This document shows, in pieces, positions 27,939 to 37,002 of a DNA stretch of 64,000 nt. Each line of letters begins with the position of its first letter. Position 1 is the first letter of the stretch. The stretch is taken from NCBI RefSeq assembly GCF_000725485.1, contig NZ_JOAG01000004.1, positions 248,001-312,000 of the forward strand. The letters are read 5' to 3'. Both the position numbers and the translations under genes were made by a program. The notes below the pieces were generated by a model. It did no database searches. It had not been told where the DNA came from and saw only the letters and a list, made by a program, of their open reading frames with translations. This stretch comes from Nonomuraea candida (GTDB lineage: Bacteria; Actinomycetota; Actinomycetes; Streptosporangiales; Streptosporangiaceae).

Positions 27939-28418
27939 TCAGAGGTTGCCGAACCAGCCGGGGGTGTCGAGGCGCCACAGGCTGCCCGGCGTCATCCGGC
28001 GCAGGTCGGACTCCAGCGCCTGGAGACGGTCCTCGCCCAGGTCGGCGGCCCAGCGGGCGCGCAGCGCGTCGAAGATGCGGGCCGAGCGGTCGAGGGCATC
28101 CAGCCCGTACGGGGTCAGTCGGACGATCTTGCGCCGGCTGTCCCGGGGGTCGGTGGTGCGTTCGACGTAGCCGACGCGTTCGAGGGTGTCGATGGTCTTG
28201 CCCGCGGCCTGTTTGGAGACGCCCAGCGTGCGGCCCAGCTCGACGGCCGTGGTGCCGCCGGGGCCGATCGCCTGCATGACGAACCCGTGCATGGGCCTGA
28301 GGTCGGGATGGCCCTGCCGTGCCAGCTCGGCGTGCAGTTCCTCGATGAGGGTACGGAACGCGAGCAGCAGGCGAAGGGGCAGCTCGAAGCCCGGGGTGTG
28401 ACTTGACACGATAGACAA
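27939..28418 (-). CDS. MarR family transcriptional regulator
   Basis: About 159 residues. The winged helix is GTTAVELGRTLGVSKQAAGKTIDTLERVGYVERTTDPRDSRRKIV, with the usual long dimerisation helices at both ends. TTG at 28418 is the first start in frame; GTG 28409 is an alternative. Two copies of a tagacaac..ggtt..ct site overlap the start and continue upstream, so it very likely represses itself and the divergent cupin gene. Ligand unknown. Confidence 0.85.
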   Translation of the reverse strand: MSIVSSHTPGFELPLRLLLAFRTLIEELHAELARQGHPDLRPMHGFVMQAIGPGGTTAVELGRTLGVSKQAAGKTIDTLERVGYVERTTDPRDSRRKIVRLTPYGLDALDRSARIFDALRARWAADLGEDRLQALESDLRRMTPGSLWRLDTPGWFGNL

Positions 28419-28450
28419 CCTGGTTAACTATTTAGACAACACGGTTGCCT
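28412..28450. promoter_or_regulatory. Paired MarR operators in the marR-cupin intergenic region
   Basis: tagacaacctggttaact (28412-28429) and tagacaacacggttgcct (28433-28450) are two related sites 21 bp apart, that is two helical turns. Each holds an AACC/GGTT or CAAC/GTTG dyad. They cover the marR start. Confidence 0.6.
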
Positions 28451-28472
28451 GATTTTAGGGGGTTGAACGAGC

Positions 28473-28850
28473 GTGACGGTCATACGTGACGCCGAGGCGC
28501 GGCGGTCGGAGACTCCTGGCGGGGTCATGACGACGTTCGCCTCGCCGACGCAGGGAGGGGCCTCGCGGGCCCTGTGGAAGGTCGAGGCCAGGCCGGGCGC
28601 CGCGGGGCCCGTGCACGACTTCGACAGCGAGCAGGTGTGGAGCTGGGTGGCCGGGGCGGCGACCGTGGAGCTGGGCGGGGAGACGTACGCCGTGGCCGCC
28701 GGCGACACCGTCGTCATGCCCGCCCGTACGGTGCGGCGGGTTCTGGCCGACCCCGCCCACGGCTACACCGCCGTCGTCACCGCACCGGCCGGCGCCCGCG
28801 CCTCCGGCCCGGACGGCGCCGACTACGGAGTCCCGCCGTGGATCGCCTGA
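28473..28850 (+). CDS. Cupin domain protein 1 (tandem pair)
   Basis: 125 residues, one cupin barrel. Motif 1 is degenerate (GPVHDFDSEQVWSWVAGAAT) with a single His and a Glu, and motif 2 is AGDTVVMPARTVRRVL without the usual His. It is a paralogue of the next gene and differs in lacking its longer C-terminus. Many such small cupins near MarR genes are small-molecule isomerases or sensors; none is assigned here. GTG 28473 follows aggggg by 10 bases. Probably controlled by the divergent MarR. Confidence 0.8.
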   Translation: MTVIRDAEARRSETPGGVMTTFASPTQGGASRALWKVEARPGAAGPVHDFDSEQVWSWVAGAATVELGGETYAVAAGDTVVMPARTVRRVLADPAHGYTAVVTAPAGARASGPDGADYGVPPWIA

Positions 28851-28889
28851 GAGCCCGGGACCGGATGGATCGGATGAGAGGAGCGACGG

Positions 28890-29306
28890 ATGTCCGTCGT
28901 GCCGGGGGCTGAGGCCCGGAAGATCGAGACGCCCAACGGGACCATGACCACGCTCGCCTCCCCGACACAGGGGCCGGCGGGGCAGGCCGTCTGGCGGGTG
29001 GACGCCAGGCCGGGGATGGTGGGCCCGGTGCACGCGTTCGACGCCGAGCTGGTGTGGACGTGGCTCGACGGGAGCGCCGTGGTGGAGCTGGACGGCGAGC
29101 GGTACGCGGTGGCCGCCGGCGACACGATGGTGCTGCCCGCCGACGTCAGCCGGCAGTTGTTCGCCGACGCCGAGCGCGGCTTCGTCTCGATCGTGGCCGC
29201 CCCGGCCGGGGCGCGGGTCTACAACCCGGGCGGCGTGTCGGAGCCGGACGCCTGCGACCTGGCCCCGAAGGACGCCGAACGGATCGTGCCACCCTGGGCC
29301 CGGTGA
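28890..29306 (+). CDS. Cupin domain protein 2 (tandem pair)
   Basis: 138 residues, homologous along the whole cupin core to the preceding gene (GPVHAFDAELVWTWLDGSAV; AAGDTMVLPADVSRQLF). It has an extra C-terminal segment (VYNPGGVSEPDACDLAPKDA). The pair arose by tandem duplication. ATG 28890 has agaggag 7 bases upstream and lies 39 bases after the first cupin stop, so they are one operon. Reaction unknown. Confidence 0.8.
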   Translation: MSVVPGAEARKIETPNGTMTTLASPTQGPAGQAVWRVDARPGMVGPVHAFDAELVWTWLDGSAVVELDGERYAVAAGDTMVLPADVSRQLFADAERGFVSIVAAPAGARVYNPGGVSEPDACDLAPKDAERIVPPWAR

Positions 29307-29482
29307 GAATCCCGCCGGCGGGCACGAAAGCGGCGGGAACGGCTGCCCCGGAGCCGGGTGGGACCTGAGCCGGCGTCCGGTGGAGCGGGGCGGGAGATGG
29401 CGGCTGGCGTCCGGTGGAGCGGGAGATGGTGTTCGCCGGCGGGGCATCGGCCAGAGCCGGTGAGAGCCGGGGCGCGGCGCCG

Positions 29483-30424
29483 TCAGGGGGCGTGGGGGAG
29501 GCGGTAGGTGCCGTCGTCCAGGGCTTCGGCCAGGCCGTCGGCCACCAGGCCGTCCAGGGCGCGTTCGCGCTGCACCGCGTCGTCCCACACCACGTCGAGC
29601 GCCGCCTTGGGCACCGGCCCGTGGGCCGCGCGCAGCACCTCCAGCAGCCGGCCGCGGCACTGACGGTCGGTGCCGGCGTATGTCTGGCCCTTGCGCGCGG
29701 GACCGGAGTGCGGTGGTTTGCCCGCCAGCCGCCAGGCGCACACGCCGGCGATCGGGCAGTCGGCGCAGCGCGGCGCGCGGGCCGTGCAGACCAGGGCGCC
29801 CAGCTCCATCACGGCCACGCCCCACCGGGCCGCGCCCAGCTCGGGCAGCAGGGCCTCCGCCAGCCGCCGCTCGGCCGCCGAGGTGGCGGTGGGCGGGTAT
29901 TCCTCGCCGCGCACCGCCCGCGCGAACACCCGCCGCACGTTGGTGTCGAGCACGGCGTGCCGCCCGCCGTAGGCGAAGCTGGCGACCGCGGCCGCGGTGT
30001 ATTCGCCGATGCCGGGCAGGGCGAGCAGGGTCGCGTGGTCGGACGGCACCTCGCCGCCGTGATCGTCGGTGATGGCGCGGGCGCAGGCGTGCAGGCGCAG
30101 CGCCCTGCGGGGGTAGCCGAGCCGGCCCCAGTGGCGTACGGCCTCGCCCGGCTGCTCGGCGGCCAGGTCTTTCGGCGTCGGCCAGCGCCGCATCCAGTCG
30201 TGCCACACGGGCAGGACGCGGACGACCGGGGTCTGCTGGAGCATGATCTCGCTGACCAGCACGCCCCACGGGGTCGCGTCGGCGGCCCGCCAGGGAAGGT
30301 CGCGGGCGTTGTCCGTATACCAGTCCAGGATGGGGGCGTGCAGGAGGTTCGACTCGACCACGCGGTCAAGCGTATTCGGAGACGGCCCATGCGCGTGGTC
30401 AAGCGTCTCAGGGGATACCCACAT
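29483..30424 (-). CDS. mutY: A/G-specific adenine glycosylase
   Basis: 313 residues. It removes adenine mispaired with 8-oxoguanine. The catalytic Glu is in VSEIMLQQTPVVRV, the helix-hairpin-helix and catalytic Asp are in ALPGIGEYTAAAVASFAYGG and VLDTNVRRVF, and the [4Fe-4S] loop CTARAPRCADCPIAGVC has the C-X6-C-X2-C-X5-C spacing. A degenerate C-terminal part follows; the MutT-like domain is short. It shares a divergent promoter region with the exported protein at 30475. Confidence 0.95.
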   Translation of the reverse strand: MWVSPETLDHAHGPSPNTLDRVVESNLLHAPILDWYTDNARDLPWRAADATPWGVLVSEIMLQQTPVVRVLPVWHDWMRRWPTPKDLAAEQPGEAVRHWGRLGYPRRALRLHACARAITDDHGGEVPSDHATLLALPGIGEYTAAAVASFAYGGRHAVLDTNVRRVFARAVRGEEYPPTATSAAERRLAEALLPELGAARWGVAVMELGALVCTARAPRCADCPIAGVCAWRLAGKPPHSGPARKGQTYAGTDRQCRGRLLEVLRAAHGPVPKAALDVVWDDAVQRERALDGLVADGLAEALDDGTYRLPHAP

Positions 30425-30474
30425 TCCGGCGTGTCGTCACTCCTCGTCATCGCCCGCTCACCATCCTTTGGTGT

Positions 30475-31158
30475 ATGGACCCGGATACGATGCGCGGCGA
30501 CGGTGGTGACGTCTACTGGCGGCGACGCATAAGCGTGCTGGTGGCGGTGCTCGTCGTGGTGGCCGTTGTGGCGTGGGCGTGTTCCGCCGGCGGCAGCGGC
30601 CCCGGACGCTCGTCCAGCGCGCAGTCCTCACCCAGCGCCACGGCCGGCACCTCGCCGGCCGTCGATCCGCTGCTGGCGGGGCTGCGTACGCTCGCCATGG
30701 GCACCGCCACCCCGTCGCCCTCCCCCTCCCCGAAGCCGTCGCCCACCAAGCGCCCCAAGCGCCCCGGCGAGCCGTGCTCGGAGGAGGACCTGGTGCTCAG
30801 CCTCCAGAGCGGCAAGGAGCAGATCTACGCGGGCAACGCCCGGCCCTCCTTCCTGGTCACGCTGGTGAACACGGGCTCGGTGATGTGCAAGGCCGACGTG
30901 GGGCCGCGGGCCATGGAGATCCGCATCACCTCGGGCGCCGACCGCATCTGGTCCACGGCCGACTGCGTGAGCGGCGAGGGCACGGAGATCAGGGAACTGC
31001 AGCGGGGGGTGCCGTACGTGCGGTCGCTGGAGTGGGACCGCCGCCGCTCCAGCCCCGACTGCCGCGCCACCCCGGCCGCCGCCCTCCCCGGCACGTACGT
31101 GGCCGTGGCCAGGATGGGCAAGATGCGCACCACCAAGGGCGTCTTCCACCTGCGCTGA
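30475..31158 (+). CDS. Membrane-anchored exported protein of unknown function
   Basis: 227 residues. A short cytoplasmic N-terminus leads to one membrane helix (ISVLVAVLVVVAVVAWAC), then a Ser/Thr/Pro linker (PSPSPSPKPSPTKRPKRP) and an extracellular domain of about 120 residues with four cysteines (GEPCSEE, VMCKAD, ADCVSG, SPDCRA), enough for two disulfides. It looks like a beta-sandwich of the DUF4232 kind. The same gene sits between mutY and disA in other actinomycetes. Convergent with disA. Confidence 0.75.
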   Translation: MDPDTMRGDGGDVYWRRRISVLVAVLVVVAVVAWACSAGGSGPGRSSSAQSSPSATAGTSPAVDPLLAGLRTLAMGTATPSPSPSPKPSPTKRPKRPGEPCSEEDLVLSLQSGKEQIYAGNARPSFLVTLVNTGSVMCKADVGPRAMEIRITSGADRIWSTADCVSGEGTEIRELQRGVPYVRSLEWDRRRSSPDCRATPAAALPGTYVAVARMGKMRTTKGVFHLR

Positions 31159-31184
31159 CCGCCGTCAGCCGGCCGTGCGGGGGG

Positions 31185-32285
31185 TCAGACGTAGCGTTCG
31201 AGGATGGAGGACTCGGCGAGGCGGGAGAGGCCCTCGCGGACGCTGCGGGCGCGCGACTCGCCGACGCCCCCGACCGCCTGGAGGTCGTCGATGCTGGCCG
31301 CCAGGAGCTTCTGGAGGCCGCCGAAGTGGTTGACCAGGCGGTCGACCACCGTGGCCGGGAGGCGGGGGACCTTTGCCAGGAGGCGGAAGCCGCGGGGGCT
31401 GACGGGGCTGTCCATCTGGTCGCCGCCGTTGTGGCCCAGGACGCGGGCCACGGCCGACAGGTCGAGCAGGTCGTTGCCCGAGAGCTTGTCGAGCTCGTGC
31501 ATGGACTCCAGCAGGCGCTTCTGGCGGCGGCCCGCGGGGGCCGGGAGGTAGTCGCGGATGACCAGCTCGCGCTCGGAGTCGACGCCGGCGACCAGCTCGT
31601 CGAGCTGGAGGGAGAGCAGCCGGCCGTCGGTGCCCAGCTCCACCACGTAGCCCTTGATCTCGTCGGAGATGCGGCGCACCATCTCCAGGCGCTGGGCGAC
31701 GGCCGCCACGTCTCTGACCGTGACCAGGTCTTCGATCTCCAGGGCCGACAGCGTGCCGGAGACCTCGTCGAGGCGGTGCTTGTAGCGCTCGAGCGTGGCC
31801 AGGGCCTGGTTGGCCTTGGACATGATGGCCGCCGACTCTTCCAGGACGTAGCGGATGCCGTCGAGGTAGAGGGCGATGATGCGCATCGACTTGCTGATGG
31901 CGATGATCGGCAGGCCCGTCTGCCTGGCCACGCGCTGGGCCGTGCGGTGGCGGGTGCCGGACTCGTCGGTGGGGATGGCGGGGTCGGGCACGAGGTGCAC
32001 GGCGGCGCGGACGATCTTCTGGTCGCCGCTCACCACGATGGCGCCGTCCATCTTGGCCAGCTCGCGCAGCCGGGTGGCGGAGAAGTCGACGTCGAGCTCG
32101 AAGCCCCCGCTGCAGAGCTCTTCGACGACCCTGTTGTAGCCGAGCACGATGAGCCCGCCGGTCTGCCCGCGCAGGATCCGCTCCAGGCCGTCGCGCAGAG
32201 GTGTGCCCGGCGCTACCGCGGCCAGGGCTTCGCGACGGCGGTCGTCCAGACTCCTATCCACCTGACCCCCGTGTCGATCGGTCAC
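31185..32285 (-). CDS. disA: DNA integrity scanning diadenylate cyclase DisA
   Basis: 366 residues. It makes c-di-AMP from two ATP and scans DNA for branched structures. The DAC domain has the catalytic DGA ([14 protein letters not shown]) and RHR ([17 protein letters not shown]) motifs. A helical linker follows, and the C-terminal helix-hairpin-helix domain has [20 protein letters not shown] 32285 is the start, 16 bases after radA ends, so the two are an operon. The likely in-window target of its product is the riboswitch at 15990-16125. Confidence 0.97.
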   Translation of the reverse strand: MTDRHGGQVDRSLDDRRREALAAVAPGTPLRDGLERILRGQTGGLIVLGYNRVVEELCSGGFELDVDFSATRLRELAKMDGAIVVSGDQKIVRAAVHLVPDPAIPTDESGTRHRTAQRVARQTGLPIIAISKSMRIIALYLDGIRYVLEESAAIMSKANQALATLERYKHRLDEVSGTLSALEIEDLVTVRDVAAVAQRLEMVRRISDEIKGYVVELGTDGRLLSLQLDELVAGVDSERELVIRDYLPAPAGRRQKRLLESMHELDKLSGNDLLDLSAVARVLGHNGGDQMDSPVSPRGFRLLAKVPRLPATVVDRLVNHFGGLQKLLAASIDDLQAVGGVGESRARSVREGLSRLAESSILERYV

Positions 32286-32301
32286 GCTCAGCTTAGCCGC
32301 G

Positions 32302-33708
32302 CTATGTGACGTGTGTGAGAGCGTCCCAGACGTTCTCCGCCTGAACCACCTCGAACCCGGGCGCGAACGCCACCGGCCCCACCGGCACCAGGGAGCGCTG
32401 GCCGCCGCGCCTGCGGCCGGGCTCTTCGAGCGATCCGGCGGGCACGAGGGCGCGCTTGAAGCCGAGCCTGGCGGCCTCGGTGAGCCGCCTGCGCACGTCT
32501 TTGACCGGGCGCAGCTCGCCCGCCAGCCCCACCTCGCCCAGCGCCACCAGCCCCGGGGGCAGCGGCTTGTCGCCGGCGGCGCTGGCGACGGCGAGCATGA
32601 CCGAGAGGTCGACGGCCGGGTCGGCCAGCTTGATGCCGCCGACGGTCGCGGTGAACACGTCGCAGCCCCCGAGCCGGGCGTTGAGCCGGCGCTCCAGGAC
32701 GGCGAGGATCATCTGCACGCGGTAGGTGTCGAGGCCGGAGGAGGTGCGCCGGGGCTGCTGGGCGTCGGTGCGGGCGACGAGGGCCTGCACCTCGGCGGGC
32801 AGCGGGCGGGTGCCCTCGACCGTGACGGTGATGCAGGTGCCGGGCACCGGCTCGCTGCGCCGGGAGACGAACAGCCCGCTCGGGTCGGTGATGCCCTCGA
32901 TGCCCCGCTCGTGCAGGTCGAAGCAGCCGATCTCGTCGGTCGGGCCGAAGCGGTTCTTGATCGCGCGGACCATGCGGAGCCTGGAGTGGCGGTCGCCCTC
33001 GAAGTTGAGCACGACGTCCACCAGGTGTTCGAGGGTGCGGGGGCCGGCGATCGAGCCCTCCTTGGTGACGTGGCCCACGATGACAGTGGCCATGTTGCGC
33101 TCCTTGGCCAGCCGCACGAGGTTGGCCGCCACCTCCCGCACCTGCGTCACCCCGCCGGGCACGCCGGTGGTCTGGGCCGAGCCGATCGTCTGGACCGAGT
33201 CGACCACCAGCAGCCGGGGCTGCACCTTCTCCACGTGTGTCACCAGGGCCGACAGCTCGGTCTCGGCGGCGAGGTAGAGCTGGTCCTGGATCGCGCCGAT
33301 GCGGTCGGCCCGCAGCCGCACCTGGGCCGCCGACTCCTCGCCGGTGACGTAGAGGACGGTCGCGCGCTCGGCGATGCGCGCGGCGGCCTCCAGCAGGAGC
33401 GTGGACTTGCCGATGCCGGGCTCGCCCGCCAGCAGCACCACCGCGCCGGGCACCAGGCCGCCGCCGAGCACCCGGTCGAGCTCGGACACGCCGGTCGTGC
33501 GCGCCGTGGCCACCTCGGCCTTGACCTGGCCGATCGGCAGGGCGGGCGAGCTGGTCGCGCCGCCCTGGACGACGTTGACGCCCGCGCGGGCGCCCTCCTC
33601 GTCGACCGTGCCCCACGCCTGGCACTCACCGCACCTGCCGACCCATTTGGTGGTGCGCCATCCGCACTCGGCACAGCGGTATCCGGGCTTCTGGGCAGTC
33701 TTGGCCAT
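32302..33708 (-). CDS. radA: DNA repair protein RadA
   Basis: 468 residues. It is a RecA-like helicase that aids branch migration in recombination. The N-terminal C4 zinc finger is [20 protein letters not shown], Walker A is [15 protein letters not shown], the RadA motif is [13 protein letters not shown], and the C-terminal Lon-protease-like domain has [20 protein letters not shown] 33708 lies 6-7 bases after TAGCCT on its strand, which suggests a leaderless transcript. The partner disA follows. Confidence 0.96.
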   Translation of the reverse strand: MAKTAQKPGYRCAECGWRTTKWVGRCGECQAWGTVDEEGARAGVNVVQGGATSSPALPIGQVKAEVATARTTGVSELDRVLGGGLVPGAVVLLAGEPGIGKSTLLLEAAARIAERATVLYVTGEESAAQVRLRADRIGAIQDQLYLAAETELSALVTHVEKVQPRLLVVDSVQTIGSAQTTGVPGGVTQVREVAANLVRLAKERNMATVIVGHVTKEGSIAGPRTLEHLVDVVLNFEGDRHSRLRMVRAIKNRFGPTDEIGCFDLHERGIEGITDPSGLFVSRRSEPVPGTCITVTVEGTRPLPAEVQALVARTDAQQPRRTSSGLDTYRVQMILAVLERRLNARLGGCDVFTATVGGIKLADPAVDLSVMLAVASAAGDKPLPPGLVALGEVGLAGELRPVKDVRRRLTEAARLGFKRALVPAGSLEEPGRRRGGQRSLVPVGPVAFAPGFEVVQAENVWDALTHVT

Positions 33709-33865
33709 GCGGTGCAGGCTAGCGGGTGTCACCGACAATCCACGAGATCCGCCCGCCGGACGCGGGGCCGCGGCGGATGCCCACGGCGAACCGGGCCCCG
33801 AGGGATGCCCACGGCGGACCGGTGGCTCCGGACGGCCGCAGCGGCCCGGGGCCCGCGGCGCGCGG

Positions 33866-34177
33866 TCACCCCAGGCCGAGCTCGGAGACGAGCATGCGCT
33901 TCGGCTTGGCGCCCACGACCTGCTTGACCGGCTCGCCGTTCTCGAACAGCATGATCGTCGGAATGCCCATCACCCCGTAACGGGCCATGATCTCGGGGTT
34001 CTCGTCGGTGTTCAGCTTGCCGATCGTCAGGCCGTACTCGGCCTCGATCTGGTCCAGCACGGGCGCCACCATCCGGCACGGCCCGCACCACTCCGCCCAG
34101 AAGTCGACCAGAATCGGCTTGTCGCTCTTGAGCACCTGCTCCTCGAAGTTGTCCGTGGTCAACGTGATCATCTTCAT
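33866..34177 (-). CDS. trxA: Thioredoxin
   Basis: 103 residues. It is a general protein disulfide reductase. The active site is WCGPC (Cys31, Cys34), with DFWAEWCGPCRMVAPVLDQI, the cis-Pro loop in MGIPTIMLFENG, and a usual length. ATG 34177 overlaps the merR stop (atga), and a second ATG at 34171 has agggg at 6 bases, so the true start is one of these two. Overlap with the upstream MerR gene marks an operon, so thioredoxin supply seems tied to that regulator. Confidence 0.95.
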   Translation of the reverse strand: MKMITLTTDNFEEQVLKSDKPILVDFWAEWCGPCRMVAPVLDQIEAEYGLTIGKLNTDENPEIMARYGVMGIPTIMLFENGEPVKQVVGAKPKRMLVSELGLG

Positions 34178-34542
34178 CCCCTAACGAAGCATCCTGGGCA
34201 CGACTGGGCGAGCTGGGCGGCCACCTCGGCGCGGCGGGCGAGCAGCACGCGGATCTCCTGGTCGATCTCGCTGAGCTTGCGCTCGTAGACCTCGACCGAC
34301 TCGGCGCAGGAGCCGCCGGTGCTGTGGCCCCGCCGCAGGCAGTCGACGAACGGCCGGGTCTCCTCCAGCTTGAAGCCGATGTCGAGCAGGGCCTTGATCT
34401 CGGTGACCAGCCTGACGTCGTCTTCGCTGTAGGCCCGGTAGCCGTTGGTGGAGCGGCGGGCCCGCAGGAGCCCGTGCTGTTCGTAGTAGCGGAGCGAGCG
34501 GGTGCTCACCCCGGTGCGTTCCGCCAGCTCGCCGATGCGCAT
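34174..34542 (-). CDS. MerR family transcriptional regulator
   Basis: 122 residues. The MerR helix-turn-helix is MRIGELAERTGVSTRSLRYYEQHGLLRARR, followed by the RAYSEDDVRLVTEIKALLDI wing and a coiled dimer helix. A cysteine pair lies at the far C-terminus (QSCPGCFVRG), with another Cys in STGGSCAESVEVY and one in DCLRRGH. These could bind metal or sense oxidants, which fits the coupled thioredoxin. ggtgggag is the ribosome site. A TTGAC-N6-GTCAA dyad is 17 bases upstream of the start. Confidence 0.9.
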   Translation of the reverse strand: MRIGELAERTGVSTRSLRYYEQHGLLRARRSTNGYRAYSEDDVRLVTEIKALLDIGFKLEETRPFVDCLRRGHSTGGSCAESVEVYERKLSEIDQEIRVLLARRAEVAAQLAQSCPGCFVRG

Positions 34543-34558
34543 GCTCCCACCGTAAACG

Positions 34559-34574
34559 TTGACGTCAGTGTCAA
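34559..34574. promoter_or_regulatory. Likely MerR operator
   Basis: ttgac-gtcagt-gtcaa is an inverted repeat in the short gap between merR and the next gene. On the minus strand it overlaps the TTGACC and TTGACA boxes of the merR promoter, the usual place for MerR binding. Confidence 0.55.
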
Positions 34575-34583
34575 GGTCAAGCC

Positions 34584-35282
34584 TCAGAAGTAGCGCCAGC
34601 GCAGCACGTTCGGGTACGGCAGCTCCAGGCCGGGCGTCTCGGCGATGGCCTGCTCGGCCACCTCGGGCGTGAACTCGATGCGCAGCACGGCCTCCAGGTC
34701 GGCGCGCCGGCGGAAGACCATGCGCAGGTCGAGCTCGCGGCGCTGCCACCCCTGGCGGTCCCAGAACGCCTCGACCTCCCTGGCGGAGTACGTCGGCACG
34801 GTACGCGAGAACCACCGCCCGAACGACCCCCGTGAGGCGTCGAGGTCCACCACGAAGGCCGCGCCGCCGCGGCGTACGACACGGGACAGCTCGCGCAGGC
34901 CGGGCTCACACCCGGGGCCGAAGAAGTACGCCCAGCGCGCCATCGCCACGTCCACCGAGGCGTCCGGCAGCGGCAGGTCCTGGGCCGCGGCGGCGTGCAC
35001 GGTCACCCCCGGCAGGCCCGCGCAGCGCCGGCGGGCCAGCGCGGCCAGGTCGCCGTGCGGCTCCACGCCGATCACCCGGGACGCCTCGGCGGCCAGGACC
35101 GGCAGGTGGTAGCCGGTGCCGCAGCCGATGTCGAGCACGGTGGCGCCGTCCCAGGGACGCAGGGCGCGCATCGCCGCGTCGGCCGCGCCCTCGGGATCGA
35201 CGGCGCGGTTCTCCAGCTCGTAGACCTGGGGCGAATTCCAGATATTCGGGCTCGGGATCGCACCTTTCGCTATCCGTGTCAT
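34584..35282 (-). CDS. Class I SAM-dependent methyltransferase
   Basis: 232 residues. SAM motif I is TVLDIGCGTGYHLPVLAA, the acidic residue of motif II is in VIGVEPHG, and LPLPDASVDVAMARWAYFFG is motif IV. The remainder has the type-11 methyltransferase fold. It starts MTRIAKGAIPSPNIWNSPQVYE, a form common in actinomycete genes of unknown substrate. It is divergent from the isomerase gene; the 56-bp gap has TAGCGT and TAGGCT boxes close to each start, suggesting leaderless mRNAs. Confidence 0.82.
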   Translation of the reverse strand: MTRIAKGAIPSPNIWNSPQVYELENRAVDPEGAADAAMRALRPWDGATVLDIGCGTGYHLPVLAAEASRVIGVEPHGDLAALARRRCAGLPGVTVHAAAAQDLPLPDASVDVAMARWAYFFGPGCEPGLRELSRVVRRGGAAFVVDLDASRGSFGRWFSRTVPTYSAREVEAFWDRQGWQRRELDLRMVFRRRADLEAVLRIEFTPEVAEQAIAETPGLELPYPNVLRWRYF

Positions 35283-35338
35283 GGCACAACGCTAGGGGCT
35301 GTCGCGCCAGAACGGCTTCTCCGGCTTAGGCTGGCAGC

Positions 35339-36148
35339 GTGGCTGATGTCATCCGCGTGCCCAATGCGAAGATCGCGTTGTCCACCGCCTCGGTATATCC
35401 GGAACGCACTCCTGACGCGTTCGAGCTCGCCGCCCGCCTGGGCTACGACGGCGTGGAGATCATGGTCGGCGCCGATCCCGTGAGCCAGGACATCGACGTG
35501 ATCGAGCGGCTCTCCGAGCACTACGAGGTGCCGGTCCTGGCCATTCACGCGCCCTGCCTGCTCGTCACGCAACGGGTCTGGGGGCGCGACCCCTGGGCCA
35601 AGCTGGTCAAGGCGCAGAAGGCGGCCGAGCGTCTGGGGGCCTCGACGGTCGTGGTGCATCCGCCGTTCCGCTGGCAGCGTGACTACGCCCGTGACTTCGA
35701 GACGGGGCTGGCCAGGATGCGGGACGAGACGGATGTCACCTTCGCGGTGGAGAACATGTTCCCGCTGCGGGCCAGGGGCAACGACGTGGTGCCCTACTCG
35801 CCCGACTGGAACCCGATCGACTACGACTTCCCGCAGGTCACGCTCGACCTGTCGCACACGGCCGTGTCGGGCTCCGACGCCATGGAGATGGCCGTCAAGC
35901 TCGGCGACCGGCTCGCGCACCTGCACCTCGCCGACGGCATCGGCGTGACCAACAAGGACGAGCACCTGGTGCCCGGCCGGGGCAACCAGCCGTGCGCGCA
36001 GATGCTGGAGCGGCTGGCCAACACCGGCTACTCGGGGCTGGTGGTCCTGGAGATCAACACCCGCAAGGCCGCCAGCAGGACCGAGCGGATCGACGACCTC
36101 GCCGAAGGGCTGGCCTTCGCCCGGCTGCACCTGGCGGCGACCGGATGA
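35339..36148 (+). CDS. Sugar phosphate isomerase/epimerase-type TIM-barrel protein
   Basis: 269 residues, AP-endonuclease family 2 fold. Landmarks are [69 protein letters not shown] and [11 protein letters not shown]. His, Glu and Asp at these positions fit a metal site. The reaction is unknown. GTG 35339 is the start with no Shine-Dalgarno and a TAGGCT box 8 bases upstream. The methyltransferase starts on its stop codon (atga). Confidence 0.82.
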   Translation: MADVIRVPNAKIALSTASVYPERTPDAFELAARLGYDGVEIMVGADPVSQDIDVIERLSEHYEVPVLAIHAPCLLVTQRVWGRDPWAKLVKAQKAAERLGASTVVVHPPFRWQRDYARDFETGLARMRDETDVTFAVENMFPLRARGNDVVPYSPDWNPIDYDFPQVTLDLSHTAVSGSDAMEMAVKLGDRLAHLHLADGIGVTNKDEHLVPGRGNQPCAQMLERLANTGYSGLVVLEINTRKAASRTERIDDLAEGLAFARLHLAATG

Positions 36149-37002
36149 GCGCCGGGCCGCTGAAGAACCTGGGCAGGTCGTTCGACCGGGTCGCCGACGC
36201 GTACGACGCGGGCCGGCCCCACTACCCCGACGAGCTGTACCGCGCGCTGAGCGAGGTGACCGGGGTGGAGCTGCCCGGCGCCACCACGATCGACGTCGGC
36301 GCGGGCACCGGGATCATGACGCACGCGCTCAGGGCGCGCGGCTCCCACGTGATCGCGGTCGACCCGGGCGAGGCGATGCTGACCCGGCTGGTCTCCAAGA
36401 CCGCCCGGCACGCGGGCGCCGGCGACCCCGCAGGCGCCGGCGTCCACGCGGGGGGCGGCGTCCACGCGGGGGGCGGCGAGAGCGACGGCGAACATGGCCG
36501 CGCGCGCGTCGGCGCCGTGCTGGCCGACGGGAACGCGCTGCCGCTGGCCGACGGGGTGGCCGACCTGGTGACGTACGCCCAGTCGTGGCACTGGCTGGAC
36601 CCGGTGGCCTCGATCGCCGAGGCCCGGCGGGTGCTGCGGCCGGGCGGCGCCATCGTGGGCTGCTGGAACCTCAACCACGCGGCCCAGGCCGACTGGCTGG
36701 CCGCCTACGAGGCCAGGCTGGCCGAGGAGGTGCCCGCCTACTGGGGGCCGGCCGTCGAGCAGTGGTCGGTGCCGCCCATCGCCTCGGCCTTCGAGGTGAT
36801 CGAGGAGCGCTGGATCCCCTGGACCCGGCTGATCGGCATCGACGACTTCCTGCTCCACCTGCGCTCCCACTCCTACATGGCGGCGCTGTCGCGGGAGCGG
36901 GCCGACGAGGTGGTCGAGCGGCGGCGGGCCGAGCTGCGCCGGGCCTTCCCCGAGGGGGTGCTGTCGGTGCCCATGCGGGTCTACCTGGCGGTGGGCAGGT
37001 GA
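36145..37002 (+). CDS. Class I SAM-dependent methyltransferase with internal repeat insertion
   Basis: 285 residues. Motif I is [18 protein letters not shown], motif [10 protein letters not shown], and [20 protein letters not shown] matches the type-11 fold (BioC/UbiE-like), with [16 protein letters not shown]. Between motif II and III lies an insert of about 30 residues ([15 protein letters not shown]) produced by an exact 18-bp duplication at 36439-36474. It overlaps the gene before it by atga and the TetR gene after it by gtga, so three genes are coupled. Substrate unknown. Confidence 0.8.
   Translation: MSAGPLKNLGRSFDRVADAYDAGRPHYPDELYRALSEVTGVELPGATTIDVGAGTGIMTHALRARGSHVIAVDPGEAMLTRLVSKTARHAGAGDPAGAGVHAGGGVHAGGGESDGEHGRARVGAVLADGNALPLADGVADLVTYAQSWHWLDPVASIAEARRVLRPGGAIVGCWNLNHAAQADWLAAYEARLAEEVPAYWGPAVEQWSVPPIASAFEVIEERWIPWTRLIGIDDFLLHLRSHSYMAALSRERADEVVERRRAELRRAFPEGVLSVPMRVYLAVGR

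Noticed and set aside
33774..33822. ggatgcccacggcg direct repeats between radA and trxA
   Set aside because: Two short imperfect copies in a GC-rich spacer; not distinguishable from chance.
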